Source of the DNA: Planctomycetota bacterium
GTDB taxonomy: Bacteria; Planctomycetota; Uabimicrobiia; Uabimicrobiales; Uabimicrobiaceae
DNA length: 64,000 nt
Direction: 5' to 3'
Assembly (NCBI GenBank): GCA_029260735.1
Contig: JAJDCR010000105.1
Location: forward strand, 1-64,000
The notes under the pieces are model-generated. The model was not told the origin of the DNA, made no database searches, and worked only from the letters and a program-made list of their open reading frames with translations. This document shows, one piece after another, positions 43,835-53,287 of this stretch (its first letter is position 1; the number at the start of each line of letters is the position of its first letter). The position numbers were made by a program, and so were the translations under genes.

Positions 43835-44136
43835 TACTCAAAATCCACCGCGGAGGGGAAAAAGATACAAAGACTACAGCTTAACTTAATGCTATTGGTA
43901 CCTGGCGCGACTAAACCATATAAAATATGGGCCTAAATTAAATGCATGTTTTTCAGGTATAGTACAAATAGTGCGTGTTAGTAATTCGAAATGCCAAAGT
44001 CTCATTATTACAACATTTGGTTACACCTAAGAATATAGGCTCCGTGGTGAATTTTTAAATAAATGTAGATTTATTTTGATTTAGCTGATATAATTATTTT
44101 AAGTTATTGTTCTTATAACAAGTTTGGGAGATTACA

Positions 44137-44940
44137 ATGAGACATCTTATTTTACTTACGATAGTATTTTTTCCTGTTATGATATTTGCTAATCTTGTCG
44201 ATGATTTTTCCAGTGGCTTAAATTCTTGGACCTTGCAAAGAAGAGCTGGAGATTTTGTTGAAAATCCAGGAGGACAGCCAGTAGTTTCCATTTTAAGTAA
44301 TGCCCAAATAGATACAGTTGCCACTTTTAATACAGCCGGAGTTGTTAGTGATTTTGACATCGCTACTTCCTTTGCCGGAGCAGGTAATATGAATGGCAAT
44401 GATTCTTATGGTTTAGTTTTTGGCTTACAAGATTCTAATAACTACTACATTGCCCACTTATTTCCAGGTTTTGGTGGTAGTGCTTTTCGCATCAACAAAA
44501 TGGAAAATGGTTCTCTTATAGAAATTTTTCCAGGGTCAGGTAACAACAAGAATGTTGGTTTTACTTTTGCTAGGAGCGATGGTGATATAGCTCCAGATGC
44601 TCTTAGAGTTCGAAGAGTTGGTAATAGTTTCGAGGCATTTGTTGCCAGTAGCTCTTTAGGAGACTGGCAAAGTTTTGTTGGTAGTACTTGGACAGATGCG
44701 ACTTTTGGAGCTGGTTTAGTTGGTATTGGCGAACGGTTTAATAATATTACTAGCCCTTCTGTCGGTACCCGTTTTGCGATGTTTGGAACTGGAACACTGG
44801 GAGTAGATGAAGTCTTATTGTCTACCGACAATCTTCTTAGCAACAGTACTTCAGAGTTTTCTAACACTGTTCCTGAACCTTCTACTCTTGCTTTCTTATT
44901 TTTGACCATATTGCTTGGCTTTGTAAAGCGAGTTTTTTAG
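44137..44940 (+). CDS. PEP-CTERM secreted protein, concanavalin-like body
   Basis: The 267-aa protein has a signal peptide (~1-18), a beta-sandwich body (LVDDFSSGLNSWTLQRRAGD; GLVFGLQDSNNYYIAHLFPG) like glycan-binding LamG/concanavalin folds, and a PEP-CTERM tail (VPEPSTLAFLFLTILLGF, then KRVF). GGGAG lies 6-7 bp before the ATG. It is one of four such genes within 4.3 kb. It would be exported and anchored or released by an exosortase. Ligand unknown. Confidence 0.83.
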   Translation: MRHLILLTIVFFPVMIFANLVDDFSSGLNSWTLQRRAGDFVENPGGQPVVSILSNAQIDTVATFNTAGVVSDFDIATSFAGAGNMNGNDSYGLVFGLQDSNNYYIAHLFPGFGGSAFRINKMENGSLIEIFPGSGNNKNVGFTFARSDGDIAPDALRVRRVGNSFEAFVASSSLGDWQSFVGSTWTDATFGAGLVGIGERFNNITSPSVGTRFAMFGTGTLGVDEVLLSTDNLLSNSTSEFSNTVPEPSTLAFLFLTILLGFVKRVF

Positions 44941-44973
44941 GGCCACTGACTCCAAGAAGAACGCTTCATCAAG

Positions 44974-45044
44974 TTCCATACACTGAAAGTTTATATATCA
45001 CAGCCCAGGGGACACCACAAACCCAAAAATAATATTCGAATGCA
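44974..45044. repeat. Dispersed repeat, copy B, lacking the hairpin
   Basis: This matches 19931-20042 from TTCCATACACTGAAA through TTATATATCACAGCCCAGGG to CCCAAAAATAATATT. Exactly the hairpin segment of copy A (about 32 bp between CCCAGGG and GACACC) is missing. Both copies lie between convergent genes. Confidence 0.75.
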
Positions 45045-45094
45045 CAAATGCAGGGAAATATAAATATCCTAGGCTGAGAAAGACAAGAAAAACA

Positions 45095-45853
45095 CTATTT
45101 AGACATTTTCATTCGATGTAACACTCCCACCAAACCCAAAACAAGCAAAATGAGAGAAGATGGTTCTGGAACAACATCAGAGAAAAGAGAGTTTACTTCC
45201 AAAGAAGTAAGCGCACCATCCCAAATAGTGACTTCATCCAGTTGCCCATCAAAGAAAAAACCAGAATTTTCAAAACCCAGAAAATTTCCCCCAAAAGACC
45301 CACCGACAGCACCAAGACCCGTTAGCGATGATTGAAGCGAGCCATTGATATACATTTCATAAGACCCTGAAGCTGCTTTAGCACCTCCGTTATAAACAAA
45401 TGCAATATGGTTCCAGTCGCCAATAGTCAAACCTCCACTGGCGGTTTGAAATTGATTTGATGCTCCTCGAAAAGCCATTACTATCGAAGTGCCCGTTTGG
45501 TAAAGCAGCAAACCAGTATTGTCTATTTTAAGCTCCGCCATTGGTTTTGATTGCGCAATATCTGGATTCACCCGAAGGACTATAGATGATGCACCAGAAG
45601 TGAAATTACCTGACCCTATACTAACTCTCTCATTGGCACCATCAAAATCTAAGGCATTGCCAACTTGACCAACTACTCGATTAGAGGAATCCATATTCTC
45701 CAGTGTCCCAGTGTGACCATTTCCCGTGATATCAGTCATCGTATTACCTGATCCCTCAAGAGGCCAAGAGGCAACCAAGGTAGGTAAAGCAAAAGTCCAT
45801 CCGCTCACTAAAACAAGAAAAAAAGTCACAAACAATGATTTTTGCATTTTCAT
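45095..45853 (-). CDS. PEP-CTERM secreted protein with a LamG domain
   Basis: The 252-aa protein has a signal peptide (~1-22) and a laminin-G/concanavalin-like domain (~24-225) with the typical SWPLEGSGNTMTDITGNGHT opening and the YNGGAKAASGSYEMYINGSL and LDEVTIWDGAL strands. It ends in VPEPSSLILLVLGLVGVL and a short basic tail (HRMKMSK). It likely binds polysaccharide at the cell surface. It is convergent with the preceding PEP-CTERM gene. Confidence 0.87.
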   Translation of the reverse strand: MKMQKSLFVTFFLVLVSGWTFALPTLVASWPLEGSGNTMTDITGNGHTGTLENMDSSNRVVGQVGNALDFDGANERVSIGSGNFTSGASSIVLRVNPDIAQSKPMAELKIDNTGLLLYQTGTSIVMAFRGASNQFQTASGGLTIGDWNHIAFVYNGGAKAASGSYEMYINGSLQSSLTGLGAVGGSFGGNFLGFENSGFFFDGQLDEVTIWDGALTSLEVNSLFSDVVPEPSSLILLVLGLVGVLHRMKMSK

Positions 45854-45944
45854 TCTCCAAACTAAAACTTCGAATATCTCTCTCTAAAAAAAAGAATATA
45901 ACAAAAATAGTAAAAAAAGTAAATTTTTTTAGATTTCAGCAAAG

Positions 45945-46307
45945 CTATTTTCCTGAATATATTAAATTTTTAAAAAATTTATCTGGACATTGGTCGGAGG
46001 CAAACAAAATCCCGCTTTTATCAGGGGGCTCCTCCATCACAGCAAAAATAGTATACGGCAGAGTAATTGTGTCACCTACAAGTGAAAGCGGCATATCAAT
46101 AATAAAAAAAGGTTTTGTCAACGGAGATAACGGAGAACTATCATATATCATTGAAGCATCTAAAATAATTCCACCATAAGGATATGTTTTTCCTGAGGTC
46201 ATAAAAGCAATTTTCCTGTCTTTAGTAAGCCCAAAAGCTACGTTTAGAACTGTTCCACAACCGGTACATAAAAATGTCATTGTAATGACAGTACAAAATA
46301 ACTTCAT
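45945..46307 (-). CDS. YceK/YidQ-family lipoprotein
   Basis: The start is set at the ATG (MKLFCTVITM) with AAAGGTAA upstream; a longer frame adds 18 residues without support. The 120-aa product has the lipobox LCTGC (Cys17) and the family's late motif (PFFIIDMPLSLVGDTITLPY), with YPYGGIILDA before it. The family consists of small outer-membrane-associated lipoproteins of unclear role. It shares no obvious operon with its PEP-CTERM neighbours. Confidence 0.78.
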   Translation of the reverse strand: MKLFCTVITMTFLCTGCGTVLNVAFGLTKDRKIAFMTSGKTYPYGGIILDASMIYDSSPLSPLTKPFFIIDMPLSLVGDTITLPYTIFAVMEEPPDKSGILFASDQCPDKFFKNLIYSGK

Positions 46308-46687
46308 AATATTACCTTTTTCTTTATCTGCCTCTAAACCCACGAACACCAACATATCCAAAATTTACCGCGCACTTTATCCATCCCCCCCCCGATTACA
46401 AAGTCACTTAATTATACAACAAACAAGCCGACTATTTGCGTCAATCTCATTGACCGCTTTATTTTGAGCATCTTCATCAGAGTAAAAGCCATATTTATCG
46501 TAATAAATTCCAGGGAGAAATTTTTCTTCAAACATTCAATTTCTGTTATCTATTTAAAATTTCTAATGCTAATTATATACAAAGATGTTATATTTATTTA
46601 TATTATTCTTAACAATAATCCCACTTTCAGCAGTGAAAAAGATACGTTTTTTCTTTTTTTTAATAGGGCTGTAAGTTAAGTAAAATG

Positions 46688-46805
46688 GAATCCAGAATCC
46701 AGAATCCAGTAGCCAGAATCCAGTAGGGAAATCCAAAAACCCCATAGGAATGTCTTTTTTTTCTATTTTTCTACTGAATTCTGGATTCTGGATTCTGAGT
46801 TCCCT
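46688..46805. repeat. Inverted repeat built of the heptamer AGAATCC
   Basis: The left arm (46688-46729) carries GAATCCA units and CAGTAGGGA. The right arm (46771-46805) is its complement, CTACTGAATTCTGGATTCTG and then GATTCTGAGTTCCCT. The same heptamer is tandemly repeated at 60303-60379. The gap 46308-46891 holds no supported gene; this repeat and AT-rich DNA fill it. Confidence 0.72.
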
Positions 46806-46891
46806 AAAAAACGCTTAATTTTGCCTATATTAAATCAAAAAAAACGATTTTTTCGCTGCTGAATGTAGGATAATATATAAGGAATTCATTT

Positions 46892-47587
46892 ATGAAAAAT
46901 CCCAAACTATTCTTTTTAGTAATAGTAATGATTAGCTCCATAAGTTGTCATGCTGCGGTAATTTTCTCTGAAACGTTTGACACGGATAGCACCAGTGCGA
47001 ACATGGCAAGTAACTATTCCAACTTCACTTTTACCAGCGGGACTTCTGTGGTAGGAGGTGTCTTAAACCTTAACGTTAACACTCAGTTTGCAACCCCTGA
47101 TTTTGTCCCTACCGGTGCCTTTCGTGTCTCTGTAGATGTTGGTGCCAATGAGGGTGGTGGAAATTACAATGTAGCATTGGTTATTGGGAATAACAATTTA
47201 GTGTTTCACCCCGGTTTTGTACCTACTCCTGGTGCTTTTCGTGTGGAAGGTCCGGGAGGTTTTAATAATATTTCGATGGGCTTTGTTCCGCCAATTAATG
47301 CTCTACATCATATGGTAGTAGAAGCAGATGGCACTGGTCAATTTGACATATCAATAACCGATGCAAACAACTCTAATAACGTTTTTAATACTTCTTTCTT
47401 TAATGCGAGCGCTGTAGACGGTGCTATTAGTTTAAGACTTTGTTGTAGCAACACTACTGTTACCGGCTTTTTTGATAACTTTATCATTGAAAACGATGAT
47501 GTCGTCATTCCAGAACCTAACTCACTTTGGTTAGTTTTACTTGCTCTATTTACTTTAAGAAAAAAATTGGTTTTCTTATCAAGTTAA
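46892..47587 (+). CDS. PEP-CTERM secreted protein
   Basis: The 231-aa protein has a signal peptide (~1-21), a body rich in Asn, Gly and beta-strand (VIFSETFDTDSTSANMASNY; AFRVSVDVGANEGGGNYNVA), and the tail IPEPNSLWLVLLALFTLRKK. AAGGA lies 8 bp before the ATG. The body resembles LamG/concanavalin-like sandwiches but I cannot assign it to a named family. It belongs to the PEP-CTERM group 44137-48381. Confidence 0.8.
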   Translation: MKNPKLFFLVIVMISSISCHAAVIFSETFDTDSTSANMASNYSNFTFTSGTSVVGGVLNLNVNTQFATPDFVPTGAFRVSVDVGANEGGGNYNVALVIGNNNLVFHPGFVPTPGAFRVEGPGGFNNISMGFVPPINALHHMVVEADGTGQFDISITDANNSNNVFNTSFFNASAVDGAISLRLCCSNTTVTGFFDNFIIENDDVVIPEPNSLWLVLLALFTLRKKLVFLSS

Positions 47588-47763
47588 TCCCGATATATCT
47601 ATTTTTAAAAAGCCAGAGTTGTATTTGTGGAGTGATTTAAGAAATCAGTAAGAATCAACAATTAGGAATGCTTGTTTTTGGGGTATGATTAATTTTAAAG
47701 CATAAGAAACTTGTCCCAGGGATTTTATTTCTGCACCCCAAGGACAAGTATAGTAGATAAAGT

Positions 47764-48381
47764 CTACTTTCTACGGTAACGTAAGAATAAAGCGAAACCA
47801 CACAAGAAAGTAAGATAAGTACTTGGTTCTGGTACAGCGTCCGAATCTGTACCAACTTGGAAACGCATTCTATCTCCACCACCAACCCCTGTTGAGGTAA
47901 AAGAAATGGTAGTGAATGAGCCTAGCAATTGTACCGTACCATCCGTATCTCTAACTCCAGGTATAACAGATCCTTGCAGAATATTATTGGAAACAGTGAA
48001 ACCAGATTCTCCACTGAGCTTCACCACACTAGGATTACCAAGAAACTGTATTTGAGAATGTATATCATCAAAATGTAAGATAGGATTCAAAACCGCAGCA
48101 CTAAATGTAATGGCGGTTACATGATTTTCAAGCAACTCGATACCTACAGCATCAGAGGTCGGAAGAGGCGGATCGAATGCCAAGCTTGAAAATGCTGTAG
48201 ATGTCTCATTTGTTACACTATCAGACCCATTAATCCGTACAGTAGCCAAATCAACATCAACACCCCCAAGAGTACCATTAGCTGTATCAGTGGTGCTACT
48301 TATAGATATCCAATCCACAAATGTAGGATCAGCCATAATAGTAGATGATAAGCAAATTAAACCTATTAATATATACCGCAT
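47764..48381 (-). CDS. PEP-CTERM secreted protein
   Basis: The 205-aa protein has a signal peptide (~1-17, ending near IMADPTFVDW), a beta-rich body (NGSDSVTNETSTAFSSLAFD; ISFTSTGVGGGDRMRFQVGT), and the tail VPEPSTYLTFLCGFALFLRY plus RRK. It is convergent with the preceding PEP-CTERM gene. Function unknown beyond surface location. Confidence 0.83.
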   Translation of the reverse strand: MRYILIGLICLSSTIMADPTFVDWISISSTTDTANGTLGGVDVDLATVRINGSDSVTNETSTAFSSLAFDPPLPTSDAVGIELLENHVTAITFSAAVLNPILHFDDIHSQIQFLGNPSVVKLSGESGFTVSNNILQGSVIPGVRDTDGTVQLLGSFTTISFTSTGVGGGDRMRFQVGTDSDAVPEPSTYLTFLCGFALFLRYRRK

Positions 48382-48531
48382 TATATTCCTCCAAAAATTT
48401 AAAAAAAATGATATACTCTATACTATACTAGTTGGTCTTATTTGTTTCAACTTTTTTTTATAATTATCAAAATATTTTAATACCATTATCTATGTAATAA
48501 TAAGTATAGGAGGATAAAATTTCTTTTTTTC

Positions 48532-48657
48532 TCATCAGAAAAATCAGTTTAATATGCACTCTTTTCCCCTCAGCAAAATCAAATCAATCTGTTTAATCTG
48601 CGGTCATCTTTTCCCATCAGCGAAATCAGATTCATCAGCTTAATCTGCGCTCAGGTT
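48532..48657. repeat. Tandem repeat, period 47 bp, about 2.6 copies
   Basis: Two full 47-bp units (48560-48606 and 48607-48653) each start TCTTTTCCC and contain TTAATCTGCG; a partial third unit lies at 48532-48559. The core TTAATCTGC is the reverse complement of the core of the 18292-18450 repeat. No unique spacers are present, so it is not CRISPR. It abuts the stop codon of the UDP-xylose synthase gene. Confidence 0.75.
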
Positions 48658-49599
48658 TTATTGCTCGTCCTTCAGGCGTTGCTGAAAGTTCTCAATGGTG
48701 CGGCCAAGTCCTTCCTCTAGGGAAATCTCGGGCTCCCAATTCAATTCGGTTTTGGCAATGGTAATATCGGGTTTGCGGCGGGTGGGATCGTCGGCAGGTA
48801 GGGGTTTTCGGATAATTTTGGAGGAGCTTTTTGTCATTTGGATAACTCTTTCCGCTAGCTCTAGAACGGTTATCTCTTGGGGATTCCCTAGGTTTACCGG
48901 GCCCGTAAATCCTTTTTTGTCCATCAAAGCACAGAAACCTCTAACGAGGTCGTCTACATAACAAAAAGAACGAGTCTGAGAACCGTCGCCATAGAGAGTA
49001 ATATCTTGACCAGTAATAGCTTGGACAATGAAGTTACTGACGACTCGTCCGTCATTCCAGGCCATTCGGGGACCATAGGTGTTAAAAATACGGCATATCG
49101 CAATGTCAACTTGGTTCTGTCGGTAATAGTCCATGCAAAGAGTCTCTCCGACCCTCTTACCTTCATCGTAGCAACTACGAGGGCCTATCGGATTGACGTT
49201 TCCCCAGTAGTCTTCTCTTTGCGGATGCACCTGAGGATCTCCGTAGACCTCAGAGGTGGAGGCTTGGAGCATACGTGCTCGGATTCTTTTGGCTAACCCC
49301 AGCATATTGATCGTGCCCATAACACTTGTTTTGATTGTTTTGACAGGATTGTACTGATAGTGGATGGGAGAAGCGGGGCAGGCTAAATTGTAAATTTGAT
49401 CTACTTCCAGTAGGATTGGAGAGATAACATCGTGACGGATAAATTCAAAGCGATGGTTATCTAAAAAGAGCTCTATGTTTTTTTTGCTTCCTGTAAATAA
49501 ATTATCCAAACAAAGAACTTCATTCCCCTCGTTTAGTAACTTCTGGCAAAGATGTGAGCCGATGAAACCAGCTCCTCCTGTTATAAGAACTCTCTTCAT
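48658..49599 (-). CDS. UDP-glucuronate decarboxylase (UDP-xylose synthase)
   Basis: This 313-aa short-chain dehydrogenase/reductase has NAD-binding GGAGFIGSH (7-15), the UXS-specific [20 protein letters not shown] segment, and the catalytic triad in STSEVYG and SCYDEGKR. It makes UDP-xylose from UDP-glucuronate for surface polysaccharides. I chose the second ATG, which has AGAGG 7 bp upstream; the first ATG overlaps the glycosyltransferase stop (ATGA) and adds six residues. The glycosyltransferase gene directly upstream fits the same pathway. Confidence 0.9.
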   Translation of the reverse strand: MKRVLITGGAGFIGSHLCQKLLNEGNEVLCLDNLFTGSKKNIELFLDNHRFEFIRHDVISPILLEVDQIYNLACPASPIHYQYNPVKTIKTSVMGTINMLGLAKRIRARMLQASTSEVYGDPQVHPQREDYWGNVNPIGPRSCYDEGKRVGETLCMDYYRQNQVDIAICRIFNTYGPRMAWNDGRVVSNFIVQAITGQDITLYGDGSQTRSFCYVDDLVRGFCALMDKKGFTGPVNLGNPQEITVLELAERVIQMTKSSSKIIRKPLPADDPTRRKPDITIAKTELNWEPEISLEEGLGRTIENFQQRLKDEQ

Positions 49600-49613
49600 C
49601 TCAGAGCCTCTCC

Positions 49614-50450
49614 TCATTTGGTTTGATATCTCTCGACTAATTCTATGTAGCCTAATGCTTCATCCTCTTTGCCTCTCTTCCGTGCACCGCTAGCTAAAAT
49701 TCGGCATTTTTTTTCTAGCATGCTTAGAGCAGCCGTTTTCTGCAAAGGCGAGAGCAAACCAGTTTCTAAACACTTTTCTATTGCCCTGATCCGAAATCTA
49801 TCCATTCCCCAATATTTACGGGAAAGTTGGTCTTCGTGCCCTCCCGTTTTTGTAATTAAAGGACGCTCAATTAAATGGAAAGGGCAAAGTAAAGAAGCTC
49901 TCAACCAGAGGTCATAGTCTTCACAAGCAGGAAAGTCTTCGTCAAAATTCCCCACTTTATCGAAAAAAATACGACGCATCATAACGGAAGAAGGACTGAC
50001 TAAACAAAGAGGTAAACAGTCCTCAAAAACCCATCCAGAAATTTTTTGATGTCTTTTTCGAGGATTCACTCTTTGTCCATTACGAATCCAGATCTCATCC
50101 CCATAACAGAGCCAAGCATCTTTATTTTGAGCAAAGAAATCAACTTGCCATTCCAATTTACGAGGAAGCCAAAGGTCATCAGAATCACAAAAAGCAATTA
50201 GATCTCCTTGGGCTTTCGCAATACCTGTATTACGAGCAGCAGATACACCTCGGTTTTCAGTATGTTGTAAATAACACACTTTATTTGTGAAAAAAGAATT
50301 TATTATCGCTTCACTCTCATCACTAGAGCCATCATCGACAACAATCAACTCAAAATCAAAAAATGTCTGCTTTAAAATAGCTTCTAAGCATTCTTTCAGA
50401 TAATCGGCTCGATTATAAGTCGGAACGATAACACTGACTAAAGGAGGCAT
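49614..50450 (-). CDS. Family 2 glycosyltransferase
   Basis: This 278-aa GT-A fold enzyme has the nucleotide-binding start [20 protein letters not shown], the DDGSSD loop (39-44), the metal motif in AFCDSDDLW, and the acceptor-side [10 protein letters not shown] (ED base region). It would add a sugar to an extracellular polysaccharide or lipid-linked glycan. It is translationally linked to the UDP-xylose synthase. Confidence 0.9.
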   Translation of the reverse strand: MPPLVSVIVPTYNRADYLKECLEAILKQTFFDFELIVVDDGSSDESEAIINSFFTNKVCYLQHTENRGVSAARNTGIAKAQGDLIAFCDSDDLWLPRKLEWQVDFFAQNKDAWLCYGDEIWIRNGQRVNPRKRHQKISGWVFEDCLPLCLVSPSSVMMRRIFFDKVGNFDEDFPACEDYDLWLRASLLCPFHLIERPLITKTGGHEDQLSRKYWGMDRFRIRAIEKCLETGLLSPLQKTAALSMLEKKCRILASGARKRGKEDEALGYIELVERYQTK

Positions 50451-50478
50451 AAGGTGCCATCTTTATCAATCACATCTA

Positions 50479-50835
50479 TTAGCGCGATTGAAAAAACTTG
50501 ACTCCATCCTCCACTGCCGGACCATGAGGAAAAATATCCAAAAGTCCCAGAACATCAAACACGCCAAAAACTAGACTATCCGATTCTAACATCAAAAAGA
50601 TATGCCCCTTGTTGTCTTCCGCCGTGCCAACCTGACCAATAAAGACTCCTGCTCCAGCACTAGAAATGTACTGAATCTTGGTCATATTAACAACTAGCTT
50701 GTAGCAACCCCGGTTGAAAAGTGCTTGAATTGCACCTTCCATCTTTTCGGAAGTTTCACCGGTTAGCGTGCCATTTGCTTCAATCTGAACTATGCCATCA
50801 GCCAACTGTTTTGCTTCTATATTCAGTTCAGGCAT
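50479..50835 (-). CDS. STAS-domain anti-sigma factor antagonist
   Basis: The 118-aa single STAS domain is of the SpoIIAA/RsbV type. The phosphorylatable serine lies in QYISSAGAGVF (Ser58/Ser59); the usual DSSG is SSAG here. It works in partner switching: phosphorylated by an anti-sigma kinase and dephosphorylated by a PP2C phosphatase. The phosphatase gene is 71 bp upstream. No anti-sigma kinase gene is in the window. Confidence 0.88.
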   Translation of the reverse strand: MPELNIEAKQLADGIVQIEANGTLTGETSEKMEGAIQALFNRGCYKLVVNMTKIQYISSAGAGVFIGQVGTAEDNKGHIFLMLESDSLVFGVFDVLGLLDIFPHGPAVEDGVKFFQSR

Positions 50836-50906
50836 GAGTCCTCTCCTTCATGTAAAGACTTTATGAGTAAAAAGTATTATTCCAAAAGGAATCTAGGGGA
50901 TTTCCC

Positions 50907-52652
50907 CTAAGTTGCTTTTAACGCCACAATTGTAATATCATCGCTTTGGGGCCCATTACCCCTCCACTTTCCTAACTCTTCCAGTATAGTATCGACAACT
51001 TGACCAGGTTTGCGATGAGCATTTTTCCCAATAAGTCGATAAAATCTGTCATCGCCAAACTCTTCATCTTTCGGACTCATTGCTTCGGGAACCCCATCAG
51101 TGTATAATACAATTTGGTCTCCTGGGAGCAAGCGAGTTTTCTTTTCTTCGGTCGTTTTTTCAAAAAGTGGACCTCGATCAAAACCAAGAGCAATTCCTTT
51201 TGTATTTATGAGCTCACATTTTTTTGTCTGAGCTCGATAAACAATAGCAGGATTGTGCCCAGCAGAAGTGATCGAAATTTCTCGGGTTGATTTTTTCAAA
51301 ATACAGTACATTGCAGTTACAAACATACCCCGTCTAATATCTTCCGAAATAATACGATTCACTCCACAAAGTGTTTTTGAAGGTGACAAGTTACGGACGG
51401 CCTCCATACGAATCAAAGATCTAGCCATAGTCATAACCATTGATCCAGGAATTCCTTTCCCAGAAACATCAGCGACAACAATACCTAAATGATCTTCGTC
51501 TATTTCGATAAAATCGTAATAGTCTCCTCCCACTTCTTTTGATGCATTGTAAAAAGCGGCTATTTCTAAACCCGCTAAATTAGGTATTTGTTTGGGCAGT
51601 AAGTTAGCTTGGATATCCGTCGCAATTTCGAGCTCATGCTCAGTTGCTTTATGTTCTAGTTCGTTTTGATGAGCTACAAGCAAACTCTGTGTCATCACGT
51701 TGAAAGTATGAGCGAGAACCCCTATCTCATCTTTAGAATTAACCGTAGTTTTGTGATTGAGCTTTCCCCCCGCAACAATCTCAATATCTTTCATCAATTT
51801 TCGCACAGGATCTGTAACATGTCTAGCTAACAAAAAAGAACTACCTGTCCCAATCAAAACAGCAATAATCGTAGTTAAAAGAATAGCTAAAGAAATAGCA
51901 TCCGTCGTTCTTTCGATATCTCTCTCTGAAAGCATTACATAGGGAGTCATTTCTGTAGCAACTCCCACTTTAAAAGTAAAAGTATAAGCTCGAACTCCAA
52001 AGCTTCCCTCTTGAGTTGTCAGGTTTCCTTCGATAATTCGAATATTAACTATATCCGAACCCATTTTTTCTTGAGAAAAAGATTCTGATCCACTCAATCC
52101 TTGAGTATCTCCCGAACTGACCGAAGGAATTGTTTGTTTATTGTTACTATCAATGAGTAAACTCAAGATATGCCCAGAACTCTCTCCCCCACTACTGGTC
52201 ATATTCTCTAGGTACGATTCAAAAGTGCGACGGAGTCTTTCTTTCTGACCAATCAACTCATTTTTCTGCTCAGGATCTTTCGCACTTTTAAAGTCTGTTT
52301 GAATCCGATCACATTGCGAGTAGTATTCTCGGGAAATGTTCGAAAGAGATTTAAGAATAGCAATTCCTTTGTTATCAATCTCTTCAATCATAGAAGTTTT
52401 AACATTGAAGTAAACAAACAGGCCCGAAATAAAGCAAAGTGTTCCTGAAACAAAACTAATTACAATAGTAAATTTCATGCTCAAGGAAAGTCCTGAGACT
52501 TTCTTTGCCTTACTTTTTCCTGGAGATTTTACAATATCCAGAATTTCACTACTTGGTTCTTGAGGTACAGTATCCGCTTTGCGGTACTTTCGTGTGACCC
52601 GAGTGACACTAGTAGTTCTCTTGCCTTTTGAAAGTCTATCCCTACGCACCAT
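50907..52652 (-). CDS. Membrane SpoIIE/RsbU-type PP2C phosphatase with HAMP domain
   Basis: The 581-aa protein has a basic N terminus, TM1 (~58-80), a periplasmic sensor region (~82-248), TM2 (~255-277), a HAMP domain (~278-332), a short coil, and a SpoIIE phosphatase domain (~345-578). The metal-binding motifs are EVGGDYYDFIEI, VADVSGKGIPGSMVM and YTDGVPEA and the end DDITIV. It would dephosphorylate the adjacent STAS protein in response to an external signal. Confidence 0.93.
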   Translation of the reverse strand: MVRRDRLSKGKRTTSVTRVTRKYRKADTVPQEPSSEILDIVKSPGKSKAKKVSGLSLSMKFTIVISFVSGTLCFISGLFVYFNVKTSMIEEIDNKGIAILKSLSNISREYYSQCDRIQTDFKSAKDPEQKNELIGQKERLRRTFESYLENMTSSGGESSGHILSLLIDSNNKQTIPSVSSGDTQGLSGSESFSQEKMGSDIVNIRIIEGNLTTQEGSFGVRAYTFTFKVGVATEMTPYVMLSERDIERTTDAISLAILLTTIIAVLIGTGSSFLLARHVTDPVRKLMKDIEIVAGGKLNHKTTVNSKDEIGVLAHTFNVMTQSLLVAHQNELEHKATEHELEIATDIQANLLPKQIPNLAGLEIAAFYNASKEVGGDYYDFIEIDEDHLGIVVADVSGKGIPGSMVMTMARSLIRMEAVRNLSPSKTLCGVNRIISEDIRRGMFVTAMYCILKKSTREISITSAGHNPAIVYRAQTKKCELINTKGIALGFDRGPLFEKTTEEKKTRLLPGDQIVLYTDGVPEAMSPKDEEFGDDRFYRLIGKNAHRKPGQVVDTILEELGKWRGNGPQSDDITIVALKAT

Positions 52653-52712
52653 TTACGAACTTCCTTTTAGAATAAAGGTTCGAGTTTTAGAAATTTTCCT
52701 AAAGCTCAAAAC

Positions 52713-53270
52713 TTAGGATTGATTATCCATATGCTTTTGAATTTCCTCTTCTTGTAACTTCACCACTAAACTCAGTCCCACCCAAGAAAAAAAACCTAGG
52801 CTCAACAACCAAAACAAAAGAGAAGCCGCATTTCCCAAGAGAAACTCTAAGGAGTCTGCTATCGCCAACCCCATAATTCCCCCATAGGAAACGATTTTAT
52901 CTGAGTAGGGAGAGTTTTTTATAAACTCTAAAGCCGTAGATACCCAAAAAGTCAAAATAATGCATGCTAATCCTGCCTGATGTAAATAAAGATTATCTTT
53001 TGCCCTAAAACAGGAGAACCAAGCTACTGCTAATAACCCAAAAATAATAGGAGTATAAGAAGCAAAACCAAAAGAAAAATACAAAGCCCTTGCTATTTCA
53101 GCCCCGACAATCCCAAAAAAACTTTTGTTTTTTGCGTTACCTGGAAAATGCAAATCGCTGAAGTCAGCGGGATTGTACGTCACCAATACAAAAAACAAAG
53201 ATATAAGCAATATAGCTAGAGAAATCGGGATAGCAAGTTTTTTTTCCCAGAATCGATGAATATACCCCAT
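52713..53270 (-). CDS. Free-standing FtsK-type 4TM membrane domain
   Basis: The 185-aa protein has four membrane helices and aligns with the N-terminal 4TM domain of FtsK/SpoIIIE: VLVTYNPADFSD after TM1, then KNKSFFGIVGAEIARALYFS and the SFGFASYTPIIFGLLAVAW helix. FtsK then continues with a linker and motor, but this protein ends after ~40 residues more. It precedes rpoZ in reverse order and starts 18 bp after the rpoZ stop. Either a split FtsK or an independent membrane protein is possible. Confidence 0.72.
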   Translation of the reverse strand: MGYIHRFWEKKLAIPISLAILLISLFFVLVTYNPADFSDLHFPGNAKNKSFFGIVGAEIARALYFSFGFASYTPIIFGLLAVAWFSCFRAKDNLYLHQAGLACIILTFWVSTALEFIKNSPYSDKIVSYGGIMGLAIADSLEFLLGNAASLLFWLLSLGFFSWVGLSLVVKLQEEEIQKHMDNQS

Positions 53271-53287
53271 TTTATTCTTACAATACC

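Noticed and set aside
43692-43889. Small frames on both strands at the end of the protease operon
   Set aside because: They translate the TTTCACGCAAAG inverted repeat.
46464-46679. 71-codon plus-strand frame
   Set aside because: AT-driven, hydrophobic composition and no ribosome site; it lies in repeat-rich intergenic DNA.
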